Shown piece after piece: positions 16,815-26,454 of a stretch of 64,000 nucleotides of DNA. The notes under the pieces were generated by a model that was not told where the DNA came from, searched no databases, and saw nothing but the letters and a program-made list of their open reading frames with translations. The DNA is from Alphaproteobacteria bacterium. GTDB taxonomy: Bacteria > Pseudomonadota > Alphaproteobacteria > Sphingomonadales > Emcibacteraceae. The stretch covers positions 124,001-188,000 of the forward strand of contig JAUIDN010000001.1 in the NCBI GenBank assembly GCA_030428615.1, given 5' to 3'. A program made the position numbers and the translations under genes. Every line of letters begins with the position of its first letter. Position 1 is the stretch's first letter.

Positions 16815-18076
16815 TAGCCCTTCTTATTTGCTTCAAGTACCGCAGCAGCTATGCTGGTTGGTACCGGTTTTGTTGTTTCCATCCGGCTGACAAGCGGCAT
16901 AATCACGAGGAAATATGCAAAATAGAATGTCGTTGCAAACTGTGCATATACGAGTGCCGTAACACCTAGTGCCAAGACATCGTCCGGGGAACGCTGACCA
17001 AGGTATCCAAGGAATATTCCGTTCACCACAAACAGCCAGAAAAAGAACTTTGACAGTGGGCGAAAACGCATGGAACGAACCCGTGATCCATCAAGCCAAG
17101 GCATGGCAAACAAGATCAAAATGGATGAGAACATCGCCACTACACCAAGGAGCTTGTCCGGAATAGCGCGAAGGATCGCGTAGAACGGCAGATAATACCA
17201 TTCAGGGACGATATGTTCAGGCGTCACCAATGGGTTTGCCTTGATATAGTTATCGGGATGTCCGAGGAAATCCGGAATATAAAAGACAAATGCGGCAAAG
17301 AAAATGATAAACACGCCAAGCCCGAATGCATCTTTCGCTGTGTAGTAAGGATGGAATGGTATCTTGTCATAAGGACCATTTGCATCAATTCCAAGAGGGT
17401 TAGTTGAACCGGGAATGTGAAGCGCCCAAATATGAAGGATCACAACCCCCACAAGCACAAACGGAAGCAGATAATGAAGGCTGAAGAAACGATTGAGCGT
17501 TGGTTGACCAACCGCAAAACCACCCCACAGCCATTCTACAATGCCATCACCGATAAACGGGATAAAGTCAAATGCACCAAACAGGTTGGTGATCACTTTG
17601 GCACCCCAGAAGCTCATTTGCCCCCATGGAAGCACATACCCCATGAAGCCTGTCGCCATCATCAGAAGATATATGATAATCCCTAAAAACCAGAGTATTT
17701 CCCGCGGCGCTTTATAGGAGCCAAAGTAAAAACCCCTCAGAATATGAATATAAACAACAATGAAAAACATTGATGCCCCGTTGGCATGGACCGCTTGCAG
17801 CAACCATCCATAATTTACATCACGTCTGATGTGTTGAACGCTATCAAATGCAAGATTAACATCCGGCACATAATGCATGACGAGCACAATCCCCGTTACA
17901 ATCTGAACAACAAGCATAAATCCGGCAAGAACACCAAAGTTCCACCAGTAATTCAAATTGCGTGGTGCGTTATATCCGGCACCAAGTGAGCTATATAAAA
18001 GTCCGAAAATTGGCAGACGGTCTTCCACCCATTTAACTGTCGGATTTGTAGGTTCGAATTTTTTATCTGAAGCCAT
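16814..18076 (-). CDS. petB: Cytochrome b of the bc1 complex
   Basis: The 420-residue polytopic protein has the eight-helix pattern of full-length cytochrome b, with paired haem histidines in the second and fourth helices ([20 protein letters not shown] and [19 protein letters not shown]), the Qo-site PEWY motif ([14 protein letters not shown]), and [15 protein letters not shown]. It is the quinol-oxidising and quinone-reducing core of complex III. It follows petA by 8 bases. Confidence 0.97.
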   Translation of the reverse strand: MASDKKFEPTNPTVKWVEDRLPIFGLLYSSLGAGYNAPRNLNYWWNFGVLAGFMLVVQIVTGIVLVMHYVPDVNLAFDSVQHIRRDVNYGWLLQAVHANGASMFFIVVYIHILRGFYFGSYKAPREILWFLGIIIYLLMMATGFMGYVLPWGQMSFWGAKVITNLFGAFDFIPFIGDGIVEWLWGGFAVGQPTLNRFFSLHYLLPFVLVGVVILHIWALHIPGSTNPLGIDANGPYDKIPFHPYYTAKDAFGLGVFIIFFAAFVFYIPDFLGHPDNYIKANPLVTPEHIVPEWYYLPFYAILRAIPDKLLGVVAMFSSILILFAMPWLDGSRVRSMRFRPLSKFFFWLFVVNGIFLGYLGQRSPDDVLALGVTALVYAQFATTFYFAYFLVIMPLVSRMETTKPVPTSIAAAVLEANKKG

Positions 18077-18084
18077 TTTCTGTC

Positions 18085-18606
18085 CTACCCGATCTTAACT
18101 GTTGAATCATCAAGGAATGTATATTCCACAATTGGAAGGTTCAGTGGAGCTGGACCCTTACGAATACGACCCGAAATATCATAGTGTGAACCATGGCATG
18201 GGCAGAACCACCCACCAAAGTCACCTTGCTGATCAAGCGGCACACACCCAAGGTGGGTACAAACCCCGCTCATAATAAGCCATTCCGGGCGCTGAACACG
18301 GTCTTCATCTCTCTCAGGATCGATCAGGTCCGGCGCATTATCATCTGCTTCGGCACGGGCAATCTCTTCCGGTGTGCGGTGACGCACAAAAACCGGGTTA
18401 CCACGCCAAAGGAACACAGCGCTCTGGCCTTCAGGAATGTTATTAAGATCAATCTCAATGGAGGAAAGCGCTAGGACATCCTTTGAAGGATTCATCTGGT
18501 CAATGAGTGGCCAGACGGCGGCACCAGCAGCTACTACACCCGCAGCGCCAGTGGCGATATAAAGAAAATTACGTCTTTCTTCAACAACGTCATCATGTGT
18601 GGTCAT
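18085..18606 (-). CDS. petA: Rieske iron-sulfur subunit of the bc1 complex
   Basis: The 173-residue protein starts with a Tat-type signal anchor ([13 protein letters not shown], residues 11-23) and ends in a Rieske domain with CTHLGC (C116, H118, C121) and CPCHGS (C135, C137, H138), ligating the 2Fe-2S centre and holding the disulfide. First gene of petABC. The roughly 290-base AT-rich region upstream should hold the promoter. Confidence 0.97.
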   Translation of the reverse strand: MTTHDDVVEERRNFLYIATGAAGVVAAGAAVWPLIDQMNPSKDVLALSSIEIDLNNIPEGQSAVFLWRGNPVFVRHRTPEEIARAEADDNAPDLIDPERDEDRVQRPEWLIMSGVCTHLGCVPLDQQGDFGGWFCPCHGSHYDISGRIRKGPAPLNLPIVEYTFLDDSTVKIG

Positions 18607-18726
18607 ATATAAACCTCGTAAGGGTTTTATTTTAATATTTTAACGCGTTAGCAAACATTTAATGTGTAAAGGAAAAATCTTTGATCCAGACTATTAAATC
18701 AAAGCAAAAAATCTTCCCCTTACCCA

Positions 18727-18741
18727 TCGCATACTATGCGA
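18727..18741. promoter_or_regulatory. Short inverted repeat upstream of petABC
   Basis: TCGCATA-C-TATGCGA, perfect 7-base arms, lies about 120 bases before the petA start. The 18607-18897 gap contains no gene and nothing else that I can support; the site may be an operator. Confidence 0.3.
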
Positions 18742-18897
18742 GCCTTATTTACCTATATTCACTTCATTTTGCAATGCTTTTTAGGTAAAAAACCATAATA
18801 ATTTAACTTATTGTCACTCATTGTAAATAGTAGATTTTCAATACATGATATGATCAAGTCAAAAACCGTTGGTTTTGGCAATTATTAAATTTGTTTA

Positions 18898-19881
18898 TTA
18901 ATAATTCCATAACTTGTCGTTTAAAAAATTTTCAATTTTTCTCATGTTACGATACCGGGTCGGAATTTTGAATCTGATATTGTTTGTTTGTTCCTCATTT
19001 TTCCAATCTGCTACGCCTGAAGCGAAGTCCCGGGCAACGAAATCCTGATCATGTTCTGCAATAAAAGCGCACAGTCTTTCAAGCCGTTCCTGATTAACGC
19101 GGTTTCGGGTTATTTCCTGATACTGGACATCCTTTTTCTTGATATAATCAAATGGCTGTGTGAGAAGGACGATATTTTCGATGCCTTCACGACGTGCTTT
19201 TTCAAGAATAACCCTCATCTCACGCCAGGAACAACTGGCAATCTGCAGTGTTTTTTTGGCAAAGCCACCCATTACATCCATATCACGGTACGTGAAAAGC
19301 GGCATTTCCATAACGTTATCAATCCTGCTACGGCCGCTGCAAAGTAATAAATCCTTCCCTTCGGGTGTAAACATTCCGAGGCCGATACTGGAACTCATCG
19401 GTATTTGAAGTTCGCTCATCAATTTATATACCTGATGATCGATCTGCATATTACCACAGCGGATAACATCCGGTTTCCTGCCGGCAATTCTTTCAAAAGC
19501 CCCGATCGATTTTTCAAATATGGACCTAAGTTCGCCGTAATCACGTCCCGCACAGGAATCATCCATTGAATATTCGCCGCTTTGGTCATAATAGTACCAA
19601 CACGGGTGGATCATAAGCTGTGTATCATGTCCCGCATCAATGATTTCTTTTGTGATGGCTGCCATTGGTTCGTCACCGAAATAGCAGTGTTGCGCTGTTT
19701 CAATGAAAAAACTGGCTTTGATATTATAATGATTAAAACAGTCAAGCATGAACTTAAGGCCATGCCCGTCACATCGAACCGTGCGTTCACCGACCGATGA
19801 ATATTCATCAGGATTTGAAAACGCGCCACCGATACTGAATGATGTGCCTACTGTGATTGTGACTTCAAGCGGTTTGGACAA
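18898..19881 (-). CDS. Polysaccharide deacetylase-like protein
   Basis: The 327-residue protein has the NodB-like barrel pattern: TVRCDGHGLKFMLDCFNHY early on (metal-binding Asp in a CDGHG context), NIKASFFIETAQH, and GHDTQLMIHPCWYY with the HxxxH-type histidines. No signal peptide is seen. Homologues occur with polysaccharide and sugar metabolism genes, but the catalytic set looks divergent from classical chitin or xylan deacetylases, so the substrate is open. Only 3 bases separate it from the cyclophilin gene upstream. Confidence 0.7.
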   Translation of the reverse strand: MSKPLEVTITVGTSFSIGGAFSNPDEYSSVGERTVRCDGHGLKFMLDCFNHYNIKASFFIETAQHCYFGDEPMAAITKEIIDAGHDTQLMIHPCWYYYDQSGEYSMDDSCAGRDYGELRSIFEKSIGAFERIAGRKPDVIRCGNMQIDHQVYKLMSELQIPMSSSIGLGMFTPEGKDLLLCSGRSRIDNVMEMPLFTYRDMDVMGGFAKKTLQIASCSWREMRVILEKARREGIENIVLLTQPFDYIKKKDVQYQEITRNRVNQERLERLCAFIAEHDQDFVARDFASGVADWKNEEQTNNIRFKIPTRYRNMRKIENFLNDKLWNY

Positions 19882-19884
19882 ATT

Positions 19885-20490
19885 CTATTCTCTTGAAAAT
19901 GATTCGAACATTACGGGCGCCAACACACGTTGCCCGCTGGTATATTCAAGCTCCCCGGTCGGTGTATCTGTTCTTACCTGTTGGATCGCACGTACCACAT
20001 CCATTCCTTTGGTCACTTTACCAAAAGCGGCAAATCCCTGGCCATCGGGATTGCGCATACCACCAAAATCAAGGCTCGGCTGATCATTGATACATATAAA
20101 GAATTCGGACCCCGCCGTATCCGGGGCGCCGCGCGCCATCGATATTGTGCCATCTTCGTGCTTAATACCCGTAACATTTGTGCGCTCAAGCGGTATCGGT
20201 GGAAAAAGGGCAAGATCACTATTGCCGCTCATGCCGCCTTGTATCACTTCAATTTTAATATCGTTTTGTTCCTGATTATCCATACGAACAACCCGATAGA
20301 AAGCGCCGCCGTTAAAATGCCCGCCATCAATATACTTTAAAAAATTAGAAACAGTGATTGGCGCTTTATCGGCATAAAGGTCAATATGGATATCCCCCAT
20401 TGTTGTTTCAAGTTTCACTTTAACCGTTTCCGCCAGAACGGGAAACGAAAAGAGCATCAAAATTATTGACATTAAAAGCGCGCGAAACAT
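19885..20490 (-). CDS. Cyclophilin-type peptidyl-prolyl isomerase, exported
   Basis: The 201-residue protein has a signal peptide (MFRALLMSIILMLFSFPVLA) and a cyclophilin domain: GDIHIDLYADKAPITVSNFL, FYRVVR, ISMARGAPDTAGSEFFI and FAAFGKVTKGMDVVR. It probably helps protein folding in the periplasm. The loop KIEVIQGGMSG replaces the usual short MIQGG segment, as in several alphaproteobacterial members. It sits between an MFS gene (27 bases) and the deacetylase-like gene (3 bases), an apparent operon. Confidence 0.93.
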   Translation of the reverse strand: MFRALLMSIILMLFSFPVLAETVKVKLETTMGDIHIDLYADKAPITVSNFLKYIDGGHFNGGAFYRVVRMDNQEQNDIKIEVIQGGMSGNSDLALFPPIPLERTNVTGIKHEDGTISMARGAPDTAGSEFFICINDQPSLDFGGMRNPDGQGFAAFGKVTKGMDVVRAIQQVRTDTPTGELEYTSGQRVLAPVMFESFSRE

Positions 20491-20517
20491 GTTCTAATCC
20501 TTTTTATGAGGCAAATT

Positions 20518-21732
20518 TTATACAATAACGTCTGAGCGGTCTTTTGGACCCGAATCCCTGACCTTTACAAACCACAATATAACAACGATCAGCATAACGA
20601 GAATAAGAATAACAATGTTATTCATCATGTTCCATCCAACATTTTCAAGCATGTACCCGGATGCAAGCGTCGCGATTGCCGCCAGGCCGAAAACAACAAA
20701 ATCATTTAAACCCTGCACATATGCTTTCTCATCTTCGTTATAAGCGTGCTCAAGAAGCGTTGTCCCCGCCGTAAACATGAAATTCCAGCCAACCCCGATA
20801 GCAACCAGCGCAACATAAAAATTAAACAGTTCAATACCCGATTTGGCAATTAGGGTGGAGATAAGCATTAAAATCATCCCGGTTAAAATAATTTTGATCG
20901 AACCAAAGCGTGCAATCAATGTTCCGGTGAAAATCGCCGGCGCAAACATCGACATTGAATGCCACTGAATAACACCCGCAGCGTCAGATATCTGATACCC
21001 ACAGACCTCCACGACCTCAAGCGGTGTTGCCGTCATAATAAACGACATTGACAGATACGCGCATGCCGCGCTAAGTGACGCGCAGATGAAAGCCGGTCGC
21101 CTCAGCACATCAAGCAATTTTGGATTAGCGACAGGAACATGATCATCGGGCATAACTTTTCTGGGTGGCAACTTAATCATAAAAATAAGAAAATGGGCCA
21201 CCAGACTAAGGGCGATGACCAGACAATATGTTCCGGCATATTGCACAGGTTCGAAATAAATTCCTTCCGCAAACCGCGCCAGGGTCGGTGCCAATAACCC
21301 GGCCAGAACCCCACCCAGAATAACATAGCTTACCGCCTGTTTATGATAGGTTTTAGGGGACACTTCCATCGCGGTGAAACGGTAGTAATTCGCTATAGAC
21401 TGATATGTACCGTGGCAGAAAGTTGCAAGGCAAAGAAGAATATAATTATTCTGATAAATGGAGGTAACCGCAAGAATACCCGCCAGTCCCGCACATAGCG
21501 CGCCAAAATAAAAAACTCTTTTGCGGCCAAATTTTTTCATCAAAATAGACGCAGGGAAGGCAAATGCCGCCGTCGCAATGAAGGCCGTCGCCGACGGGAT
21601 CGTGGCAAGCGCCGTATTGCCTGTCATCATTTTCGCAACAAGGCTTGAATAGGTGATGACCGTAATAACAGAAGCCAGCGTAATGAACTGCGCCATAGAA
21701 AGAAGAAATATATTGCGTTTGACATTATCCAT
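20518..21732 (-). CDS. Major facilitator superfamily transporter
   Basis: The 404-residue protein shows about 12 hydrophobic segments in two halves joined by a charged loop (around PPRKVMPDDHVPV), and the MFS loop motif ILMKKFGRKRVFYFGALCA between helices 2 and 3. It resembles the bacterial YfcJ/arabinose-efflux-like branch; the substrate is unknown. It leads the MFS-cyclophilin-deacetylase group. Confidence 0.85.
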   Translation of the reverse strand: MDNVKRNIFLLSMAQFITLASVITVITYSSLVAKMMTGNTALATIPSATAFIATAAFAFPASILMKKFGRKRVFYFGALCAGLAGILAVTSIYQNNYILLCLATFCHGTYQSIANYYRFTAMEVSPKTYHKQAVSYVILGGVLAGLLAPTLARFAEGIYFEPVQYAGTYCLVIALSLVAHFLIFMIKLPPRKVMPDDHVPVANPKLLDVLRRPAFICASLSAACAYLSMSFIMTATPLEVVEVCGYQISDAAGVIQWHSMSMFAPAIFTGTLIARFGSIKIILTGMILMLISTLIAKSGIELFNFYVALVAIGVGWNFMFTAGTTLLEHAYNEDEKAYVQGLNDFVVFGLAAIATLASGYMLENVGWNMMNNIVILILVMLIVVILWFVKVRDSGPKDRSDVIV

Positions 21733-21823
21733 GGCAAAAAACTCTAGTAATTCAAAATCTTCCCGTCATAGGCGGGTTCTGATCAATAAGCAAGAAATTT
21801 GCTAAGAAGAATATATCGTATTT

Positions 21824-23275
21824 TCATTTTAGTAACTCTCTAAATTTTCTCTGCATCATATTTTCGATCATATCATCATTTAAATTTGCTTTCGCTTCCA
21901 GCATTTCTATAATTTCTGCATCCGTTAGTGTGACAATATATCCACGTGATCGGATTGACATATCCAGACATCTCTTTTCTAATGTTTTAATGTCATCCAC
22001 TTCCCTACATGTCAGAATTCCAAATTTACCTCTATTATCGTCAAATCTGCCAAGTAACTGATCAAGTTCCTCATTAGCAATATCGTCAGAATAATTTTTG
22101 CATTCAACGACAATGATATTTGCGCAAGTATTATGTGCATTTCTTCTTTGGGCGAAAAAACCCATATCGGCAGCATTTACGTAAACTAAGTCTATACGTT
22201 TACGACCTTCATTTACGTCCCATTCTTTTTTAGGATGTGTGAGATACGGGTAAAATAAAACAGTGAGTGATCCCATTATAACATTATGGTATTTGTCAGC
22301 ATCTTTTCTACCAGGTTTAATTGCAATTAATTCGTCAATCAGCATACGGGCTACTGTATTAATAGAGGGTAAGTTCTTATCATCATTGAATACAGTCAAG
22401 CATCCTCTATTTTTTGCTATTTTTTTATAAAGATCCAAAAGATTTGGATTATCAACGACAATATCAGCTATGAGTGTTTTCGACTTTTTATATTTGTCGC
22501 GTACTTCTGATTTATATACAGTCCTGCGACCATTTTTTAATACCCTTACAAGCGAAGTATCTGCGTCTAAATTTTCCGCAACCAAAAAATCTGTAATTTG
22601 CTTGTTATAAAATTCGTCTGCATCCAATGAAAGGGATCTTCTGACAATATATTTTGGAACCAAAATTATTGGATCATCATTTATTCTTGGCAATTCAACA
22701 TATTCGGAAATCCATTCCAATTTTTCGATGTTCCACATAGGTGGGGAAGAATATCGATGAACATCTATGTTATATAAATCACAAATTTGTTTTGTATAGT
22801 TAACCAACAAATTACGAATAATATTTGTTGTTAAATCTGAAACTTTATCTCGATTAAAGTTATCAACAAATAGAGCTAATTCTGAAATATCTGATAATAT
22901 ACCGCTACTATATGCTTTGCTCTTTTTGATGGATTCAATCAAATATCCCCCTTGTTTACTTCCTACTCCCCTACCTTTAGGTTTGCCTTTAGAAACTCCA
23001 AGAAACGTTTCCTTCGGTTCATGCAAATGAGACATTAAATAATCAGCACGTCTTTGATTTCCTTTCCTTAAAGCATCTAAAACTTCTAAGAAAAATGATC
23101 GGATATATTCGGACGCTTCGTTAGCCCAAATGTCCGATCTTATTTCAATTGCATATGGATCAATATAGACGGGCATATCAAATTCATTGCTTATGTCCAC
23201 AAAGTCTAGCTGATGTTGCGATTGGTTTAATTTGTGAAATTCTGAAAAAGTTGGCATGTGTTGTCCCCAAAACAT
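21824..23275 (-). CDS. Putative PD-(D/E)XK nuclease-fold protein of unknown family, AT-rich
   Basis: I do not recognise the family of this 483-residue protein. Its C-terminal third has the restriction-endonuclease-like pattern: RKRIDLVYV (D362), then a strand IIVVECKNYSD (E391, K393), then a helix EELDQLLGRF and strand KFGILTC. The N-terminal half includes DMPVYIDPYAIE and a Lys/Gly-rich loop KGKPKGRGVGSKQGG. The gene is visibly more AT-rich than the housekeeping genes on both sides, and stands alone between an MFS gene and the MBL-tatD-metG cluster. A defence or restriction role is plausible, not shown. An alternative start is the Met at codon 7. Confidence 0.65.
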   Translation of the reverse strand: MFWGQHMPTFSEFHKLNQSQHQLDFVDISNEFDMPVYIDPYAIEIRSDIWANEASEYIRSFFLEVLDALRKGNQRRADYLMSHLHEPKETFLGVSKGKPKGRGVGSKQGGYLIESIKKSKAYSSGILSDISELALFVDNFNRDKVSDLTTNIIRNLLVNYTKQICDLYNIDVHRYSSPPMWNIEKLEWISEYVELPRINDDPIILVPKYIVRRSLSLDADEFYNKQITDFLVAENLDADTSLVRVLKNGRRTVYKSEVRDKYKKSKTLIADIVVDNPNLLDLYKKIAKNRGCLTVFNDDKNLPSINTVARMLIDELIAIKPGRKDADKYHNVIMGSLTVLFYPYLTHPKKEWDVNEGRKRIDLVYVNAADMGFFAQRRNAHNTCANIIVVECKNYSDDIANEELDQLLGRFDDNRGKFGILTCREVDDIKTLEKRCLDMSIRSRGYIVTLTDAEIIEMLEAKANLNDDMIENMMQRKFRELLK

Positions 23276-23318
23276 AAATAAGATCTACCTATTAACACAA
23301 ACACTCTAAAGTTGCAAT

Positions 23319-24089
23319 TTACTGCATTTGCAACACCATGCCATCATAGGCAGGTTCAATTCCATCAGGAAGCTCTTTTATTAGCGTTTCATAATCCAGT
23401 TCCGCTGTCATGTGCGTTAGGATCGCCCTTTTCGGTTTGAATTTCTCTATATATCCCAATGTCTGTTCAAGATGGCTATGGGTCGGGTGCGGGTCTTCGC
23501 GAAGACAATCAACAATCCATAGGTCCAAGTCATATAAATATTGTTCCGTATGTTCAGGAATTTCATTAAAATCTGTGCAGTAGCAGACATTACCAAACCG
23601 GTAGCCGTATGAAAATATAGCCCCGTGTTCCAGTTCCATTGCCTGAATATCGAAATCGCCAATGGAGAATGGCTTTAAATCAATTTCATGGGCCACACAA
23701 ATGGGCGCGTAATTCTTGCGTCCACTGAAAATATATCCAAACCGTTCCTTTAAAATCCGAAGCGTATGTTTATTGGAATAAACAGGCACCTCTTTTTTCA
23801 TATTTTGTGCGATGGCGCGAAGATCATCTATACCGTGGGTATGATCTGCGTGATCATGGGTATAAAGAACGGCGCTCAAAGTTGTAAACCCGGCGCTCAA
23901 CGCCTGCTCACGGAAATCGGGGCCGGTATCAATAACCAGCCGCGTGTCCCCTTTCTCAAGCATAATGGAAACCCGGCGGCGACGATTTTTGGGGTTATTC
24001 GGATCACACACACCCCAACCATTATTGAGTTTCCCACCGATCCTAGGCACGCCCTGTGATGTACCACTTCCCAAAATCGTTATCTTCAT
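23319..24089 (-). CDS. MBL-fold metallohydrolase, PhnP-like
   Basis: The 256-residue protein has the beta-lactamase-fold metal motif YTHDHADHTHGIDDLR (HxHxDH) and further ligands in VDCLREDPHPTHSHLEQ and ILTHMTAEL. The start GSGTSQGVPRIG is typical of the PhnP/RNase Z-related branch; PhnP is a cyclic phosphodiesterase. It overlaps tatD by four bases, and this tatD-MBL pair next to metG is conserved in alphaproteobacteria. The physiological substrate is unknown. Confidence 0.9.
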   Translation of the reverse strand: MKITILGSGTSQGVPRIGGKLNNGWGVCDPNNPKNRRRRVSIMLEKGDTRLVIDTGPDFREQALSAGFTTLSAVLYTHDHADHTHGIDDLRAIAQNMKKEVPVYSNKHTLRILKERFGYIFSGRKNYAPICVAHEIDLKPFSIGDFDIQAMELEHGAIFSYGYRFGNVCYCTDFNEIPEHTEQYLYDLDLWIVDCLREDPHPTHSHLEQTLGYIEKFKPKRAILTHMTAELDYETLIKELPDGIEPAYDGMVLQMQ

Positions 24090-24880
24090 AAGTCCTCCGG
24101 CCGTTCCGTCTTTGAAAATAAGCGAAAGAAGTTATCGGTTGTGGTTTTTGCGAGTTCCTCATAACCAACTTCAAAATGATTGGCCAGAAACTCGGCCGTA
24201 TATTTCACAAATGATGGTTCATTGGGCTTTCCGCGCATCGGCACCGGTGCAAGAAACGGCGCATCCGTTTCTATGAGCAACCGTTCCATCGGGATGATAC
24301 GGATCGCATCCTGTAAAACGGTTGCGCTTTTGAAGGTAACAATTCCGGAAAGCGAAATGTAGCACCCGATATCAAGCGATCTTCGTGCGAATTCCTCGGA
24401 CGCTGTGAAGCAATGAATAACGGCCGGGTATTCACCCTTTTTCATTTCAGCTTCCATAATTTCTGCGCAGTCATCATCCGCATCCCGCGCATGGACAATC
24501 AGCGGCAATCCCGTTTTTCGGCTTGCTTCAATATGAGCAATAAAATTCGCCTTTTGTTTATCGCGTGGTGAATGTTCATAATAATAATCAAGCCCGGTTT
24601 CACCAATTCCGACTATTTTTTGATGCTGTGCCTTTTCAATCAGTTCTTCCGGGGTTATACCCCACTCATCTTCCGCGTCATGCGGGTGGCTTCCCACAGT
24701 TGCCCAGATATTTTCATGTTGCTCCGCAATTTTCAGAACGTCTTCATATTCGCTTAAGCGTGCATTAATCGCCAGCATGGTACCAACACCCGCTTCCTTC
24801 GCGCGCTCCAACACACCGTCCATATCATCCGCGAGCGATCCATAATTAAGGTGGCAATGACTGTCGACAATGAAACTCAT
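24086..24880 (-). CDS. tatD: TatD family hydrolase
   Basis: The 264-residue metal-dependent hydrolase has DSHCHLNY at the N-terminus (HxH metal ligands), VGSHPHDAED, VGIGETGLDYYY (Glu ligand), LPLIVHARDADDD, and LLIETDAPFLAPVP with the catalytic Asp. TatD proteins have 3'-5' DNA exonuclease activity and roles in DNA repair. Its ATG overlaps the metG stop by one base. Confidence 0.95.
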   Translation of the reverse strand: MSFIVDSHCHLNYGSLADDMDGVLERAKEAGVGTMLAINARLSEYEDVLKIAEQHENIWATVGSHPHDAEDEWGITPEELIEKAQHQKIVGIGETGLDYYYEHSPRDKQKANFIAHIEASRKTGLPLIVHARDADDDCAEIMEAEMKKGEYPAVIHCFTASEEFARRSLDIGCYISLSGIVTFKSATVLQDAIRIIPMERLLIETDAPFLAPVPMRGKPNEPSFVKYTAEFLANHFEVGYEELAKTTTDNFFRLFSKTERPEDL

Positions 24881-26421
24881 TATTCCACAAACCTCGGAAA
24901 TACGCCTTCCGGTTTATCCATCGGCATCCCGCTTTTAAGACGGTGAGAACCGCCAAGCTGACCAAAACCACGTTCATCAGACGGAATTTTTAACTGATCA
25001 AGAAGTTTTTCCGCGCTGTGCGGCATAATCGGTTGAATAAGAATGCCGATCTGCCTGATGACTTCGGCGGTCACGTAAAGCACCGTTGCCGTTCGGGCCG
25101 GGTCCGTTTTCTTTAAACTCCATGGCTCCTCCCCGGCGAAATAACCATTGGCATCAGACACCACCTTCCAGATCACTTCGAGCGATTTGTTGATTGCCTG
25201 AATGTCGATATGCTCCCGAATCTTTGGAAGAAGCGCATCAACCGCATCCAATATCGCGTTGTCTGCGTCCGACAGATCACCTGGTGACGGCATGGCGCCA
25301 TCACAGTTTTTAAAAATCATGCTTAAACTGCGCTGTGCCAGGTTCCCCAAATCGTTGGCAAGGTCGCTGTTGATCCTGTTGATCATCGACTGACGACTGA
25401 AATCCCCGTCATTTCCAAACGGCACTTCACGCATTAGGAAGTACCGGACCTGATCAAGTCCGAATTCTTCAACGATCTGAAACGGGTCAATCACGTTACC
25501 GAGCGACTTTGAAATCTTCTGCCCCTCATTTGTCCACCAGCCATGAGCAAACACGCGCTTCGCGGGCTCGATACCCGCCCCCATCAGAAATGCTGGCCAA
25601 TATAATGCATGAAACCGCAGGATATCCTTACCAACCATATGGATGTCCGCCGGCCAGAATTTTTTAAATTTTTCACCGTCGCGGTCGGGATAACCCGCCG
25701 CCGTCATATAATTGGTAAGCGCATCAATCCAGACATACATTATGTGTTTGTCATTACCGGGTACTGGCACGCCCCAATTGAAACTGGTCCTCGATACGGA
25801 CAAATCCCGAAGCCCCCCTTCGACAAAGCTTTTCACTTCATTTTTGCGGCTGTTCGGAAGCACGGTCGGTGGAAGGCTTTCATAAAATTCAAGCAGCTTT
25901 TCCTCAAACGCGCTTAAACGGAAAAAATAACTTTCTTCCTCTACCCATTCAATCGGTGCGCCCGTCGGGGCCAGTTTTTCACCATTTTCCCCTTCGATTA
26001 ATTCATTTTCGCCAAAAAAAGCTTCGTCACGAACCGAATACCAACCCGCGTATTTATCCAGATAGATATGACCGTTTTCCTCAAGCTTCACCCATAAATC
26101 CTGGCAGGCGATTTTGTGCCGCTCTTCCGTTGTACGGATAAAATCATCATTTGAAAAATTCATAAATTCCGCCAAATCGCGAAAGCGCTGCGAAACCTGA
26201 TTACAAAATTCAATCGGTGTTTTCCCGGCAGCTGCGGCTGATTTTTCCACTTTTTGTCCGTGCTCATCAGTACCGGTCAAAAACATCACATCAAACCCGT
26301 CGAGGCGTTTGAACCGTGCCAGAAAATCACAGGCAAGTGTAGTATATGCGTGGCCGATATGCGGAATATCATTCACATAATAAATTGGTGTCGTAATATA
26401 AAAGGACGGCTTCGCTGACAT
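24880..26421 (-). CDS. metG: Methionyl-tRNA synthetase
   Basis: The 513-residue class I synthetase has the HIGH motif (VNDIPHIGHAYTTLA), LTGTDEHGQKV, the KMSKS-type KISKSLGN, and the anticodon-binding helical domain. No zinc-knuckle cysteine sets are visible in the connective peptide, and there is no C-terminal tRNA-binding extension, so it is the short form common in alphaproteobacteria. It follows holB by 33 bases. Confidence 0.97.
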   Translation of the reverse strand: MSAKPSFYITTPIYYVNDIPHIGHAYTTLACDFLARFKRLDGFDVMFLTGTDEHGQKVEKSAAAAGKTPIEFCNQVSQRFRDLAEFMNFSNDDFIRTTEERHKIACQDLWVKLEENGHIYLDKYAGWYSVRDEAFFGENELIEGENGEKLAPTGAPIEWVEEESYFFRLSAFEEKLLEFYESLPPTVLPNSRKNEVKSFVEGGLRDLSVSRTSFNWGVPVPGNDKHIMYVWIDALTNYMTAAGYPDRDGEKFKKFWPADIHMVGKDILRFHALYWPAFLMGAGIEPAKRVFAHGWWTNEGQKISKSLGNVIDPFQIVEEFGLDQVRYFLMREVPFGNDGDFSRQSMINRINSDLANDLGNLAQRSLSMIFKNCDGAMPSPGDLSDADNAILDAVDALLPKIREHIDIQAINKSLEVIWKVVSDANGYFAGEEPWSLKKTDPARTATVLYVTAEVIRQIGILIQPIMPHSAEKLLDQLKIPSDERGFGQLGGSHRLKSGMPMDKPEGVFPRFVE

Positions 26422-26454
26422 GAACTATTCTTTCTTAATTCTTATAATACCACT

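Noticed and set aside
18040-18070. GGTTCGAAT-like T-loop sequence suggesting a tRNA
   Set aside because: It lies inside the cytochrome b coding start and no cloverleaf can be built around it. No tRNA gene was found anywhere in the window.
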